Assembly: GCA_949317995.1 (NCBI GenBank)
Contig: OX439052.1
Span: 38,937,932 to 39,001,931 of the forward strand
Direction: 5' to 3'
DNA: 64,000 nt
From: Acholoe squamosa
Taxonomy: Eukaryota > Annelida > Polychaeta > Phyllodocida > Polynoidae
The position numbers and the translations under genes were made by a program. Each line of letters opens with the position of its first letter. The stretch's first letter is position 1. Under the pieces are notes generated by a model. The model had not been told where the DNA came from and searched no databases. It saw nothing but the letters and a program-made list of their open reading frames with translations. This document shows, piece after piece, positions 54,950-64,000 of the stretch.

Positions 54950-57115
54950 ATTCATGGAGCACAAATCAGAATCTCATCCTCAAGGAAGCATGTGAAATGC
55001 CTCACATAATTTTCATTTAGGGCCCCCAAGCCAAGTGCCGGTAACTCTGGGGTCCCTACCAAGAAGCAGGTGCATCTGTAAGGTATTTTACCTGTCTAGA
55101 TTACCACAGAATAAGTGACTATCAGAGTTGATTTAACAAATCATCAACCTATTTGATAGGTTTTCCAGTCTTGATCTTGTATCAAATTATGAAAGCCTCA
55201 AATATATACAGGGTCTCCTTTTGACATCCATCAAGCAATCTATGGCTTGGCTATCACACCCACCAGAAAAATCCTGTTAGGTTGCATAAACCTCCTGTTC
55301 AAGATTGTGCTTGGAGAGTTCCCTGAATTCCAAAATAAGGGGGCATCCATTAATTATGTGCACACTTTTTGGTCCAAAATTGCCCCACCCCAACACACCC
55401 CATGTTGAATCCCCAGACTCGAATTCCATGACTTTCTTTCCATGACAAAAATCTAAATTTTCCATGACCGTTTAAACTATATTTGGACATTATTGGGGTT
55501 GACCTCCTGTTAAAATTCCTGCAATCAAGGTGGAAAAGAGTCTACTCCAATGGATTTTTGCAATGAATATTCAGTTTTTCTCATTTTCCATGACTTTCCA
55601 TGACTAAAAAATAAATTCTCAGAAATCCCATGACATTCCATAACCCAAGTGGTATACATGTACAATGGGAGTAGAAGGGTCGGACCTCCCCACAAACCTC
55701 AATCAATCCTATTTCACCAGGTCTTATGCGTAAATACTTAAACCCCCCAACCGCCCCCACTGTAAGCAACTGTATGCATTTGGGTTGACACCCCCCACCC
55801 CCTTGCTGCGTACATAATTATTGGATGCTCCCTAATAAGTATAGAATTCTATCTTTAGTGAGCAGAAAAGTCCCAGGATTTGTTTCTCTCACGTAAGCTT
55901 CATGGAAGATTGATGTGTACATTGGATTAATGCATGATAATGCACATAATGCATTTACAATATATTTGGCCCTGAAAAAAGAAGCAGTTATGTCACTGAC
56001 CTCCTGACACCCCCTCCCACCCCACCCTCATGTCACTGTTTGTCACTGGTACCAAAAGACCCCACCCCCACCTCTTAGCAGTGACGTAATTGTTGACGTA
56101 GATGTCACCACCCTTGGTCTTCATCATCATGATCGGGCAACACATCTGATTTGTATTTCAAAGCACTAAACATCATTTGATTCTTCTAGAATCTGTCTGT
56201 ACCTTTTCCTTTTGTGATTGTGGAGGGTGGGGTAAATCAACCCGATATGGTTGGTATGAAAGTTTATCTCAGTCTGAATACTGAAGCCCCATAAACTTAG
56301 CCAAGGAGTCCCACATTGCAAAGCCCAACGCAATTAACCTCTTATTCAGCTTCAGCATCCCAAATGGCCAGATAACCTTGATTAAATCATTATTTGGAGT
56401 TGCAAGCCGCGTAAGCGGCCAGGAGCGTAGCGACCATGCAACTCCATTATGTTTTCGGTTTGCCTGTGACACCACTAGTGACGTCATGCAGCCACTGTGA
56501 CGTCAAGCGTGGCAACTCCTTTCCGTGGTCCTTGCAACATTTTTCTTGTTCTATATGAAATGAATAGTATTTTAAACATATCTCACTAAAATAAGGTTCA
56601 CTCGAAATATGGCTGACTGAGGGTTATCTCACCAGACAGAGCCTCAGTCAGACCTATTCTCGCGAGGTTTCAGAGACACTCACCAGTTATGACAGATAAT
56701 CCATAACTGTAATTTGCCCAACTTAAAATGTTAACCCTTTCCCTCCCTGTATTTCCCAAATACAGTGCTATAGTACTACATATATATGCAGTACAGGGAG
56801 TTAAAGGGTTAAAACTATCAAGGCCTCACTTCTATTTTAAACTATCTGTAGTTTCCACATAGATCTAGGTTTAACAGACAAATAATGACATCCCAAAGGG
56901 CAGTTACGGCATAGAATGTTTAGATCTATATGTTAGGAGGTTGATAGCGATTTAGATTTTTTTTCATCTTTGCAGGAAGTTCATACATGAAGATGGGGAG
57001 AATATACTGAAGCTGTACATCACAAACATACAGGCAGTAGACGACGGGTCCTACAAGTGTCACGCGACAGTCAATGGCAACCAAATCTCACAAGAGACCA
57101 ATATAATGTTGTTTA
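50427..57115 (+). CDS. IgSF gene B: signal peptide and three Ig domains, partial
   Basis: Second gene of the same family, divergent from gene A. Exons: 50427-50496 (signal peptide), 51718-51880 and 52192-52331 (Ig1), 52817-52951 and 53390-53524 (Ig2), 54233-54395 and 56976-57115 (Ig3, a copy of Ig1). All have AG/GT borders, and phases match gene A cassette for cassette (1-2, 2-1, 1-1, 1-1). 946 coding bases lie in the window. The next exon should be phase 1 and encode an Ig2-like first half; it must lie beyond the Gypsy insertion that begins at 57323. Membrane anchorage cannot be judged. A role in adhesion or recognition is inferred from the domains only. Confidence 0.8.
50823..50938. repeat. 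Foldback element in gene B intron 1
   Basis: AGGTGACGGATAGGGGT, CTCGGTCCTTTTATCCC and AGATAAGGG on the left are mirrored on the right by CCCTTATCTGGGATAAAAGG and CCCCTCTCCGTCATCT, giving arms of about 50 bp. Confidence 0.75.
51718..51880 (+). CDS. Gene B exon 2: first half of Ig1
   Basis: Encodes GNARLEIHPQGASHTRPLGS, SLLLSCRATG with the strand-B cysteine, and NPQLEWYDQ with the core tryptophan. Phase 1 in, phase 2 out. Differs from exon 6 at about 8 of 163 bases. Confidence 0.9.
52192..52331 (+). CDS. Gene B exon 3: second half of Ig1
   Basis: Encodes KFIQQDGDDTLKLYITDIQT, ADEGSYKCHSRFNGNQIS. Phase 2 in, phase 1 out, donor GTGAGT. Confidence 0.9.
52817..52951 (+). CDS. Gene B exon 4: first half of Ig2
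   Basis: Encodes KDITFDHAPSPQKPMSGRNA, LIECHVSGQPKPTVSWRFKG with cysteine and core tryptophan. Phase 1 in and out. Confidence 0.9.
53390..53524 (+). CDS. Gene B exon 5: second half of Ig2
   Basis: Encodes RYTYLPNGLQINNVQESDSG, IYTCRAEVPADGRLKQ. Phase 1 in and out, donor GTGGGT. Confidence 0.9.
53654..53968. repeat. MITE, AGGGAGTGRTCATTATTTA ends, 315 bp
   Basis: Left AGGGAGTGGTCATTATTTAT and right AAATAATGATCACTCCCT are inverted. GC-rich interior of alternating CCCCCC and TTTTT blocks. It lies in the intron between exons 5 and 6. Confidence 0.75.
54233..54395 (+). CDS. Gene B exon 6: first half of Ig3 (copy of exon 2)
   Basis: Encodes NDAQLEIYPQGASHTRPLGS and the same SLLLSCRATG and NPQLEWYDQ motifs as exon 2. 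Phase 1 in, phase 2 out. Confidence 0.9.
54880..54947. repeat. (AT)n microsatellite
   Basis: About 68 bp of uninterrupted AT dinucleotides. Confidence 0.95.
55338..55833. repeat. MITE, AGGGRGCATCCAWTAATTATGT ends, 496 bp
   Basis: Left AGGGGGCATCCATTAATTAT and right the reverse complement of AGGGAGCATCCAATAATTAT. It contains several CCATGACTTTCCATGAC words. Confidence 0.75.
56396..56519. repeat. Possible small MITE, GGAGTTGC ends
   Basis: GGAGTTGCA on the left and GGCAACTCC on the right; only 8-9 bp are inverted, so support is weak. Confidence 0.3.
56735..56808. repeat. Very short TTAA-flanked MITE
   Basis: TTAA at 56731-56734 and 56809-56812; ends CCCTTTCCCTCCCTGTA and TACAGGGAGTTAAAGGG. 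Only 74 bp. Confidence 0.65.
56976..57115 (+). CDS. Gene B exon 7: second half of Ig3 (copy of exon 3)
   Basis: Encodes KFIHEDGENILKLYITNIQA, VDDGSYKCHATVNGNQIS. Phase 2 in, phase 1 out, donor GTAAGT. Differs from exon 3 at about 29 of 140 bases. Confidence 0.9.
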
Positions 57116-57389
57116 GTAAGTTGCAGAGAGATTTGACAGCTAATACTTTTACAGAATCTAGATCTATCTATCATTTCGTTCAGAGCAGCTAAATGTTAAA
57201 CTCCATATATATAGCTCTCAGCCCCCTCATTTATACAAATTGATGTAAAATATTTGTCTGAATCAAAGTTCCTATAGCACTTATCATATAGAATTGTTCC
57301 CTATCATTTGTCGTTATTATACTGTAGCGCCCGTTCGTATTATGAATGATCGAAGAACACAACCCGTCAAGTAACATTAACTCGCTTGG

Positions 57390-57395
57390 TTTATT
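57390..57395 (-). terminator. LTR poly(A) signal
   Basis: AATAAA on the minus strand, 145 nt after the TATA box. Confidence 0.6.
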
Positions 57396-57534
57396 GCCCT
57401 GGCACTCCTTGGCCACACCATCTAAATGCTGTCTGTGGGTAGAAATGTCGTCTGCAACCTCCTCCGGGAGCTAGCTGCTTGACTGTTCACCTCGGGCTGT
57501 CGGCTGGATCTGACCTCCGGTGGAACTAGTCGCG

Positions 57535-57543
57535 CTTTATATA
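57535..57543 (-). promoter_or_regulatory. LTR TATA box
   Basis: TATATAAAG on the minus strand, about 120 nt into the LTR; transcription would begin near 57505. Confidence 0.65.
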
Positions 57544-57661
57544 CAAGTCTCCACCGGGACGCTGCCTCTCGTGCAGCGTTCCGGCGGACTACTCCCGAGC
57601 GTTGAGACTTTCCCCGAATGACTGCGTGGCAGTCATTCGGCGGCCAAGCCTCTCCGCTACA

Positions 57662-57672
57662 CTCCTCCCAGC
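57662..57672 (-). other. Polypurine tract
   Basis: GCTGGGAGGAG on the minus strand directly abuts the LTR, the primer site for plus-strand DNA synthesis. Confidence 0.7.
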
Positions 57673-58080
57673 TAATTTAAAACTCTGGGGGGTGTAAAAC
57701 CCAATACCCTGGACGGAGAACTACGTCCCTATGTTAACTACAGCGTTACTGAGAAAGAATAATAATAAAATGTCATTATTTTTACATACACATCGTCGTT
57801 ATTATTTACAAATAATTAATCGCAATATGGGCCCTTTCGCCAGTAATTCTGGGCCCCTAAGGCTTAAGGCCGTCTGCTTCCTCCCCGGGTCCACTTCCAC
57901 CGCCCCGGTTGTGCTGCAGCGATACCTCTCCGGACTGCCTCCACCGACCTCCCTCCGGACTACGCTCCACCGAACTGGAAGACAGGACACCCAGGTAAGT
58001 TTTCATTTGGCAACAGGTTCGATTTGGTAAGTGTTTCGACCAAAAAGACCCCCCCCCTTTCTCCCTCCTTCTCTCCAGCC

Positions 58081-58305
58081 GTGTACTCGGCCCTGGGTCC
58101 CCCCTTGTCCTTCTTCCTCCTCTCAGCTCCCGCCGAACTCCTCCCTTCTCAGACCGTGTACTTCGGTCTTACTGCCTCCCCGACAACTGCTCCGGCCCTT
58201 CCCCGCTGAACGTCTCCCGTTTCTCCGGCCGTGTACTCGGTCCAGGCTGCTCCCCGACCACCCTGTCGTACCTCTTCCTCAGCCCTCCCCGACCGCTCCC
58301 GTTCC
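58081..58305. repeat. Three diverged 75-bp units in the Gypsy 3' region
   Basis: GTGTACTCGG or GTGTACTTCGG, preceded by CAGCC, AGACC or CGGCC, occurs at 58081, 58156 and 58231, spaced exactly 75 bp. Between them are C-rich sequences with CTCCC and CCGAAC words. They lie between the stop codon (58359) and the polypurine tract. Confidence 0.6.
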
Positions 58306-58358
58306 CTGAACGGCTCCCCGACCTCTGCTATCAACAAGGAGTGACCAGCTTACCTAGT

Positions 58359-61300
58359 TCATTCAGCCACGTCGTCGTCTTCCTCCTCACCGTCCTCCTC
58401 CGGTTCCCCCTCTCCTGCAGCCTCCTCCGTCTCCGGCTGTTGCTGCTCCCAGGACCGGCCGCAGGTTTTACAGGTATCCCGTTGGCTTAAGTCCACAAAT
58501 CTGTTCCGGGTTATAACCACAGTCTCGAACTCGCCTCCTGGGAGCATCACTAGAGAGGTGGTCTGGCTCCCCTCCCCTAACTGGCGCACATCTGGCCCCT
58601 GCTCCTCCGGGGGCAGTAGTCTCTGTGCCAGTCGTCTCAGGGTCGCCGACCCTTGGTAATCCGATTGCCAGGGGTTACGCGCCCCAGCCTCCTCAGCCTG
58701 TCCTTCCTCCGCAGCTCCGCCGGACGTCCCGGGCTGCGGAGAGGCACCAGTACCGTACGGTGGCGGAGCTGTGGGTGCGGGGGTGGATGTCACCGGAGTC
58801 CCCGGCTCCCAGTTTGATAACACTGTCACCCGTGGTCCCGCCTCCATCGGCGGTGGGGGTAGTTTAGCATCATTCAGGGAGGCCCTCACCCCCGCCGGTA
58901 GTAGCACTCTGGTCTCCCCCTCCTCCACGTCAGTTAGTTCCAATTTCATGAGAAATTCGCCATGGGGCGAGTTTACCACTAACCCCTCCAGTCCTATGGC
59001 TATCACTCTCCCCTCCCCCCCCTTCACCGGTGACTGCTCCTGCCTTTGCTGCCTAGCCAGGAGTTCGGCGGCTTCCCTCTCATCCTTCTCCTTCTGTCTC
59101 TTTTCCGCCTCCACCTTTTCTCTCTTCTGTTTTTCTATCTCTTCCCGCTGTTTCCTCTCCTCATCTCGCTGCTTCTTCTGCTCTGCCTCTTGGGCTTCCT
59201 TCCTTCTCTCCTCTGCCTCTGCCTCTATTCTCTTGGCTTCAGCTGCCCTTCTCTTTTCTAGTGCCTCCAACTGTTTCTTCAGCTGCTGCGTCTGAATATC
59301 AATCCCGGCCAGTCCAGTGGGAGATAAGGTAGAGAGCACCCCCTCCTCCACTGCCCCTTGCACCGCCGACCCTGACTCGGCGGGTACTGCAGGATCCCCC
59401 ACTTCCTTCCCTTTTACCGACCCCGCCGAAGTATCCGCCGAAGGCGTTTTCACCATAGCAAGGGCATCGTCCAGATTAAGAGATCTGTTTAGTGACACGT
59501 CTGTAGCCTCAGAGACATTCACCGAGGTGTCCAGTCCATATAATGTGAGTTCAGTGTGCTGGACCCCCACTGGGCCCCCTTTTTCCCCACTTCCTCCGGC
59601 TTCCTCCTTAAGTCCTTCCCCCAACACCTCCTCCTCGTAAGACTTAAGTTCCTCCTCAAACCCCGGATCCACTAAATCATAGTCCACCTCCGCCCCCGGG
59701 AACAGTCTCTTGAGTCTTATCATCATTTGATTAGGTGTTTCCCCCTTTTTTCCGTACTTGGCACACAGGTCTGCTATCTTCGCTTTTTCCTCGTCTATCT
59801 TAGTCCTCATTTCGGCGGTGCTGGTGCGTACGGCTGGTTTAGTCCGACTCCCCACTATTCCCCCCGAAGACTCAGGTGGGCCCGGTGGCGGCTGCTCACC
59901 CCACCTCCCCCCGCTGCACTCCCTCTCCGGAGAAGCCTGAGCTGACGCTGCTGCCGCCGAGGACTTCCCCTTGCCCCCCTTTATATCCTTTTTCACTCTC
60001 TTCTTCTCACTTTTGCCCCCCGCCGAGTCCCTGGGGTTCTTCCTCTTCCCTGATGAGCGGGTGCCAGCGCTAGGTGGGCCCGCCGGAGAGCTCTTCAATT
60101 TTGTCTCCTCTTGCTTCTTATCAGGTGATATCTGGATTAACATCTGCTCCAACGTGTGTGCAGACATAGTGTAACTGCCAGGAGTGTCGCCTTCCCCCAG
60201 CTGTATTCCTGGGGAGCTTAAGTCACTGAAGGGGCTACCCCCCGGCAACACCTTCTGTGGGGTTAGCTGTTTTCGGGGCTTACTTCCTTGTCCTCTGGTG
60301 CTTCCTACATCGGGGAACTCCAGCATCACCGGCTCCCCCGGCTGCCATTCGTCCGCATCATACTCTTTATGTACAGATCTTATATGCCCCCGGAGGTCGC
60401 CCTCCCTCTTCTTGCGAACTTGGTGGGAGCACTCTGGATACAGTGGGCAGCGGTGCCCAAGCCCCGCTCCGGCGTGGCCCTCCACATGTCGCTCCAGGGT
60501 GTCCTTTCTTGCAAATACTTTTACTATTCCCCTGTCGGCGCACGTCTGGCAGGCGAACTCCGGAGTGTCTCCGGCTCCCTCCCCCCTGGACTTGGTCTGT
60601 CGTGGCATGCTGGCCGTGAAGACCTCCAAGTCGGCGTAGTGGATAATTTCTCGTCCTCGTAGATTAGGTGCTTGCTTCTCTGTCGGATTCTGAGTTGACT
60701 GAGCACCTCGCCCTTCCTTTATACCTCCCCGGCCCCGAGACGTCCCGCCTCCTCCCGTGTCCCCCTTTTCTCTGATTGGTTGGTTGCTTTCGGCGAGCTC
60801 GGCGGGCCCTGGGAAAGTCGTCTGGGTATTCCCCTCCCCACTTCGGTGGCGTGGGAACCCTGTGTCAGGCGATCTCCGCTCGTGGGAGCGCCCCTCCTCC
60901 CTTCTATACTTTTTTTTTATTGGCTGGCCACCTGTCTCCCGTTTATGTGGCGATCTCCCTATTGGCCGAGGTGACCGACCCCTGGATCTAACCTGACTTC
61001 TACCATGGCGCCTCCTCTCCGCCGAACGGCTCCGCCGTCTCTCCCCTTCCCTGGCTGCCACTCCCGATTTCACCTCCCTGGCGCCTCTCTCCGTCTTCAC
61101 CCGGCTGCGGGACCCGCCCAGGCTTCCGTGTCGTCGTCTCTCCCCTCCTTCTTTGCTCGGGGATCTAGTTTTCTCAGAAGAATTTTGCTGGCTTCTTGGC
61201 ACCACCAACCGCGTGTCATTTGTTGCCGCCATCTTGCCGTCAACTGTCGTCATGACGTCACCGCGAGCGCTGGGTCCCGGCGGGTCCTCCCCTATTATCG

Positions 61301-64000
61301 CCCGGGGAGACCTTAGGCTGGTGACCGGCGCCCCCCCATCCTGGGCCCCGGAGAGGCGGAGACCGGTTTGAGATGTACGTCGGGTGATGCTTTGTAGGAA
61401 GATCTTCCTCTTTGAGGTCATGATGAAGCGCCTGGAGACCATTCCTCTCCGCCTTCTCTCCTCCTCTCGAGTGATTGCCTTCCTCTCCTCCGGCACCCCC
61501 GCGTTCCTCTCTTCTACTCTTTGATTAGCTTCATTTTCGTTTTGTGCCCACATTAATTCCTGTTTCCATCTATTCCAGGCTTGCCACTGCTTTCTCCAGT
61601 CCTCTCGCATTTTCAGATACACCGGTGCCGTTCTCCGTTCCCGCCGAAGCCGACTATATTCATCCATTCTCTCACCGTTTTCTTTGATTTCCAGCCTTCT
61701 TCTCTCACGCAGGTCCTCAGTTTCTTTTTCAGATAACCCATCAGGAATATCCCAGCTAGGCAGGAGTGGCCCCCCCAGTGGGATCTTCGGCAAGTCGCCA
61801 TCCCACCGTTCGGGAGGTTTCCGGGGCTCCATTGAGTTACTCATCACGCCACCGTCTGCCGGCCTGCTCTGCGTCACCGCTCGTATCATGGCGTTCCCCT
61901 CTCCCCCTGGCAACCCCCGCCCTCCGCCGAGGTCCCTCTCTGGTGGTACCTTCTTGATAGAGTCGAAGTGTACCACTTTCACAAGGCGCCCCTTCCGTAT
62001 GGTGAACAACACCTTCCCCCGCACCTGGACCACCGTCCAGGGGCCCGTCCAGTATGACTGAAGCTTTGGAGAGACGCCCTTACTCTTGAGCGGGTGGTAG
62101 TAGAAGACTGTGTCCCCCTCCACTATGCTCACTGCCCCTGCCCTCACATCATAGTTACGCCTCTGCCTCTCTACGGCCCGACCCAGCACTTCCCGAGCAT
62201 AGTGAAAGGTTTGGGCCATCTGCACCTGCAGCTCCGCCACATATCCTTCCAGGGAGCTCGGCGGGGGCCCCGCCGGATAGAGTAGAGCCAAGGGGGTGGT
62301 AGTCTCTCGGCCCATCATCATCCTATTGGGTGTTATGTTAGTAGAGGAGTGAGCAGAGGCTCTGTATGCTGCCATTACATAGGGCAATTTCCTGTCCCAG
62401 TCCCTCTGGTCCTTGGCTACCGTGGTGGCCAACAGCATCTCTATGGTTCGGTTAGCCCTCTCCACCATCCCATCACTCTGGGGGCGGAAGGCACATGTCC
62501 TAGTCTGGCTAACTTCCAACAGCCTTAGGACCTCCTGGAACACCCCCGACTGGAAATTACGGCCCTGATCGGTGTGGACCGTCCCCGGGGGTCCCAGGCG
62601 GCACACAAACTCCTCCACGAAGACTCTAGCCACCGTTTCTGCCTGCTGGTCCCTCATGGCATACGCCTCTGTCCACTTGGTGAAATAATCGGCAATCACC
62701 ATAATGTACTTGTTCCCTTCCCTCGTCATTGGTAGGGGGCCCATGATGTCCATGGCTACCCTCTCCATAGGCAGACCTACCGCCACGTGCCCCATGGGTG
62801 CTCGGTGGGGTGGCCTGGCCGACTTCCTCCTCACACAGGGTTCACACCTGGCGCACCACCAAGTGGCATCCCGCCGAAACTCGGGCCAGTAGTAGCTATC
62901 CTGAAGACGCCGGATGGTTCTGTTCCGCCCCAGATGCCCCCCCAAGCTTGAGCCATGCACCTGTCGGAGGACCTCCTCCCTCGTAGCTCTGGGGACAGCT
63001 ACCTGGAACCTTGACTGCCCCGCCGGCTCCACCCACCACCGGCCCAAGATACCGTTTACCTCCCCCAGCAGGTCTCTCTGGGCTGCCCACGCCTTCAGTT
63101 CGTAGCCAGCCCCACCCAGTTCCGCCGGGTCCACCTCCTCCCCTTCTATCCACCTCTTCACTTGCTGCAGGATGGGGTCAGCCGCTTGCTCCTTTTCCCA
63201 GTCCAGCTCCTCGGGGGAAGCTATCTCAGCCGGCGAGGGGGACTCCCCTACTGTTTCTGGGGGTGCTTCCCTCCTCCGCCCCTGAGCACGAGTGATCACT
63301 CTGCACACTTCCATTCCCGCCTCCTCTCTCCCACACTGTCTGCACGGCCTACGAGATAAGCCATCAGCATTCCCGTGAAGTTTCCCCGCCCTATGCTCTA
63401 TCCTTAGGTCGTAGGTGTCCATCACTTGCAGCCACCGAGCGATTTGCCCCTCAGGTTCCTTAAACCCCATTAACCACCGGAGGGACGCATGGTCTGTCCT
63501 TACTCTCGTAGGCCGTCCTATCAAATAATGCCTGAACTTCTTCAGAGCAAAGACGATGGCCAGCAGCTCCCTTCTGGTCACACAATAATTCCGCTCCGCC
63601 TTATTTAGGGTGCGGCTAGCATAAGCCAAGACCCGTTCGTGCCCCTCCTGCTCTTGTGACAGGACTGCCCCCAGTCCGATGTCACTGGCGTCGGTGTCCA
63701 GTCTCAGTTCCCCCTCCTGCCGAGGAAAGGCTAGGATGGGGGCTCTAATAAGCTCCTGCTTCAGATGCTCGAAGGCCAGCTGGCAGTCTCGGTCCCATTC
63801 AAACTTCCTTCCCTTCTCTGCCAGGCTGGACAGGGGCTTGGCTACTGCTGAGAAATCTTTGACAAAATTTCGGTAGTACCCGGCTAACCCCAGGAAACTG
63901 CGCACTTCGGTGATATTCTGAGGGGTGGGCCACCCCTCCACCGCCTCTACTTTGGCTGGGTCGGTGGCTATCCCCTCCTCACTCACCATATGCCCCAGGA
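58359..64000 (-). CDS. Gypsy Pol with ~1,190-residue post-integrase extension (partial)
   Basis: The frame is open from the window edge; the first methionine (63989) is inside RT ([13 protein letters not shown]). Residues counted from it: RT connection to ~60; RNase H ~95-215 ([30 protein letters not shown]); integrase zinc site ~345-382 (H, H, C, C); DDE core with D414 (AMDIMGPLP), D474 (HTDQGRNF) and E510 (DGMVERANR); GPW-type C-terminal domain ~640-680. The frame then continues to residue 1876: Arg/Glu-rich region ~740-880, RS-rich stretch ~980-1060, Cys/His finger region ~1145-1215, Lys/Pro/Ser-rich low complexity, charged coiled coil ~1566-1655, a CxxC pair near the end and an acidic tail. 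No fusion-protein or transmembrane features of an env are visible. Confidence 0.9.
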   Translation of the reverse strand, partial: LGHMVSEEGIATDPAKVEAVEGWPTPQNITEVRSFLGLAGYYRNFVKDFSAVAKPLSSLAEKGRKFEWDRDCQLAFEHLKQELIRAPILAFPRQEGELRLDTDASDIGLGAVLSQEQEGHERVLAYASRTLNKAERNYCVTRRELLAIVFALKKFRHYLIGRPTRVRTDHASLRWLMGFKEPEGQIARWLQVMDTYDLRIEHRAGKLHGNADGLSRRPCRQCGREEAGMEVCRVITRAQGRRREAPPETVGESPSPAEIASPEELDWEKEQAADPILQQVKRWIEGEEVDPAELGGAGYELKAWAAQRDLLGEVNGILGRWWVEPAGQSRFQVAVPRATREEVLRQVHGSSLGGHLGRNRTIRRLQDSYYWPEFRRDATWWCARCEPCVRRKSARPPHRAPMGHVAVGLPMERVAMDIMGPLPMTREGNKYIMVIADYFTKWTEAYAMRDQQAETVARVFVEEFVCRLGPPGTVHTDQGRNFQSGVFQEVLRLLEVSQTRTCAFRPQSDGMVERANRTIEMLLATTVAKDQRDWDRKLPYVMAAYRASAHSSTNITPNRMMMGRETTTPLALLYPAGPPPSSLEGYVAELQVQMAQTFHYAREVLGRAVERQRRNYDVRAGAVSIVEGDTVFYYHPLKSKGVSPKLQSYWTGPWTVVQVRGKVLFTIRKGRLVKVVHFDSIKKVPPERDLGGGRGLPGGEGNAMIRAVTQSRPADGGVMSNSMEPRKPPERWDGDLPKIPLGGPLLPSWDIPDGLSEKETEDLRERRRLEIKENGERMDEYSRLRRERRTAPVYLKMREDWRKQWQAWNRWKQELMWAQNENEANQRVEERNAGVPEERKAITREEERRRRGMVSRRFIMTSKRKIFLQSITRRTSQTGLRLSGAQDGGAPVTSLRSPRAIIGEDPPGPSARGDVMTTVDGKMAATNDTRLVVPRSQQNSSEKTRSPSKEGGERRRHGSLGGSRSRVKTERGAREVKSGVAAREGERRRSRSAERRRHGRSQVRSRGRSPRPIGRSPHKRETGGQPIKKKYRREEGRSHERRSPDTGFPRHRSGEGNTQTTFPGPAELAESNQPIREKGDTGGGGTSRGRGGIKEGRGAQSTQNPTEKQAPNLRGREIIHYADLEVFTASMPRQTKSRGEGAGDTPEFACQTCADRGIVKVFARKDTLERHVEGHAGAGLGHRCPLYPECSHQVRKKREGDLRGHIRSVHKEYDADEWQPGEPVMLEFPDVGSTRGQGSKPRKQLTPQKVLPGGSPFSDLSSPGIQLGEGDTPGSYTMSAHTLEQMLIQISPDKKQEETKLKSSPAGPPSAGTRSSGKRKNPRDSAGGKSEKKRVKKDIKGGKGKSSAAAASAQASPERECSGGRWGEQPPPGPPESSGGIVGSRTKPAVRTSTAEMRTKIDEEKAKIADLCAKYGKKGETPNQMMIRLKRLFPGAEVDYDLVDPGFEEELKSYEEEVLGEGLKEEAGGSGEKGGPVGVQHTELTLYGLDTSVNVSEATDVSLNRSLNLDDALAMVKTPSADTSAGSVKGKEVGDPAVPAESGSAVQGAVEEGVLSTLSPTGLAGIDIQTQQLKKQLEALEKRRAAEAKRIEAEAEERRKEAQEAEQKKQRDEERKQREEIEKQKREKVEAEKRQKEKDEREAAELLARQQRQEQSPVKGGEGRVIAIGLEGLVVNSPHGEFLMKLELTDVEEGETRVLLPAGVRASLNDAKLPPPPMEAGPRVTVLSNWEPGTPVTSTPAPTAPPPYGTGASPQPGTSGGAAEEGQAEEAGARNPWQSDYQGSATLRRLAQRLLPPEEQGPDVRQLGEGSQTTSLVMLPGGEFETVVITRNRFVDLSQRDTCKTCGRSWEQQQPETEEAAGEGEPEEDGEEEDDDVAE

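Larger units (their letters stand above)
57323..57661 (-). repeat. 3' LTR of the Ty3/Gypsy element
   Basis: 339 bp bounded by TGTAGCG and CGCTACA, which are inverted as expected of LTR ends. On the minus strand it contains TATATAAAG and AATAAA in the order of a U3-R-U5 unit. Confidence 0.85.
57323..64000 (-). mobile_element. Ty3/Gypsy LTR retrotransposon, 3' part
   Basis: Minus-strand element inserted about 208 bp after exon 7 of gene B. In the window: C-terminal part of reverse transcriptase, RNase H, integrase, a long extension in the same frame, a ~700-bp non-coding stretch, polypurine tract and 3' LTR. Gag, protease, RT core and the 5' LTR lie beyond the right edge. The GC-rich, uninterrupted coding frame contrasts with the AT-rich host DNA and suggests recent insertion. 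Confidence 0.9.

Noticed and set aside
58771..60662. Plus-strand frames of 100-174 residues opposite the Gypsy extension
   Set aside because: Antisense shadows of a long GC-rich coding frame with Ser/Pro-rich low complexity. The minus-strand frame is longer and has domains.

Overview
The window looks like AT-rich nuclear DNA of an invertebrate animal. It has intron-rich immunoglobulin-superfamily (IgSF) genes with phase-consistent splice sites, TATA boxes and poly(A) signals. It also carries a dense load of retrotransposons, MITEs and satellites. No operons, bacterial genes or CRISPR arrays were seen. The species cannot be fixed from sequence alone. The mix of Ngaro-like tyrosine-recombinase retrotransposons, CR1/L2-like LINEs and Ty3/Gypsy elements fits a marine invertebrate such as a cephalochordate, hemichordate or echinoderm, but this is inference.

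Layout. 0-5 kb: LINE relics around a 3.7-kb element with ~328-bp inverted arms, subterminal clusters of short palindromes and seven copies of a 22-bp motif. 7.4-10.8 kb: a nearly complete CR1/L2-like LINE on the minus strand (endonuclease plus reverse transcriptase, two frameshifts). 11-14.7 kb: MITEs. 15-31 kb: an IgSF gene on the minus strand, read as 18 exons: signal peptide, two Ig domains, four FN3 domains, then either a short terminal exon or a second two-Ig cassette with its own stop and poly(A) signal. 31.7-41.2 kb: five tandem copies of a ~1.96-kb satellite unit, followed by the rest of a transposon from which part of the unit derives. 42-43.6 kb: minisatellites. 45.8-48.9 kb: an Ngaro-like tyrosine-recombinase retrotransposon with both pairs of split direct repeats but a deleted reverse-transcriptase core. 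50.4-57.1 kb: a second IgSF gene of the same family on the plus strand (signal peptide, Ig, Ig, Ig so far). 57.3-64 kb: the 3' part of a Ty3/Gypsy element on the minus strand, inserted in an intron of that gene and running off the right edge.

The two IgSF genes are divergent (head to head), with about 19.5 kb of repeats between their signal-peptide exons. Both use the same four-exon cassette for a pair of Ig domains, with each Ig domain split over two exons and intron phases 1-2-1-1-1. The cassette occurs four times in the window, once cut short by the Gypsy insertion. Neither gene shows a transmembrane segment within the window, so the minus-strand products look secreted. The Gypsy polyprotein is unusual: after integrase the same open frame runs on for about 1,190 residues with an arginine/serine-rich region, a zinc-finger-like Cys/His segment, a long charged coiled coil and an acidic tail.
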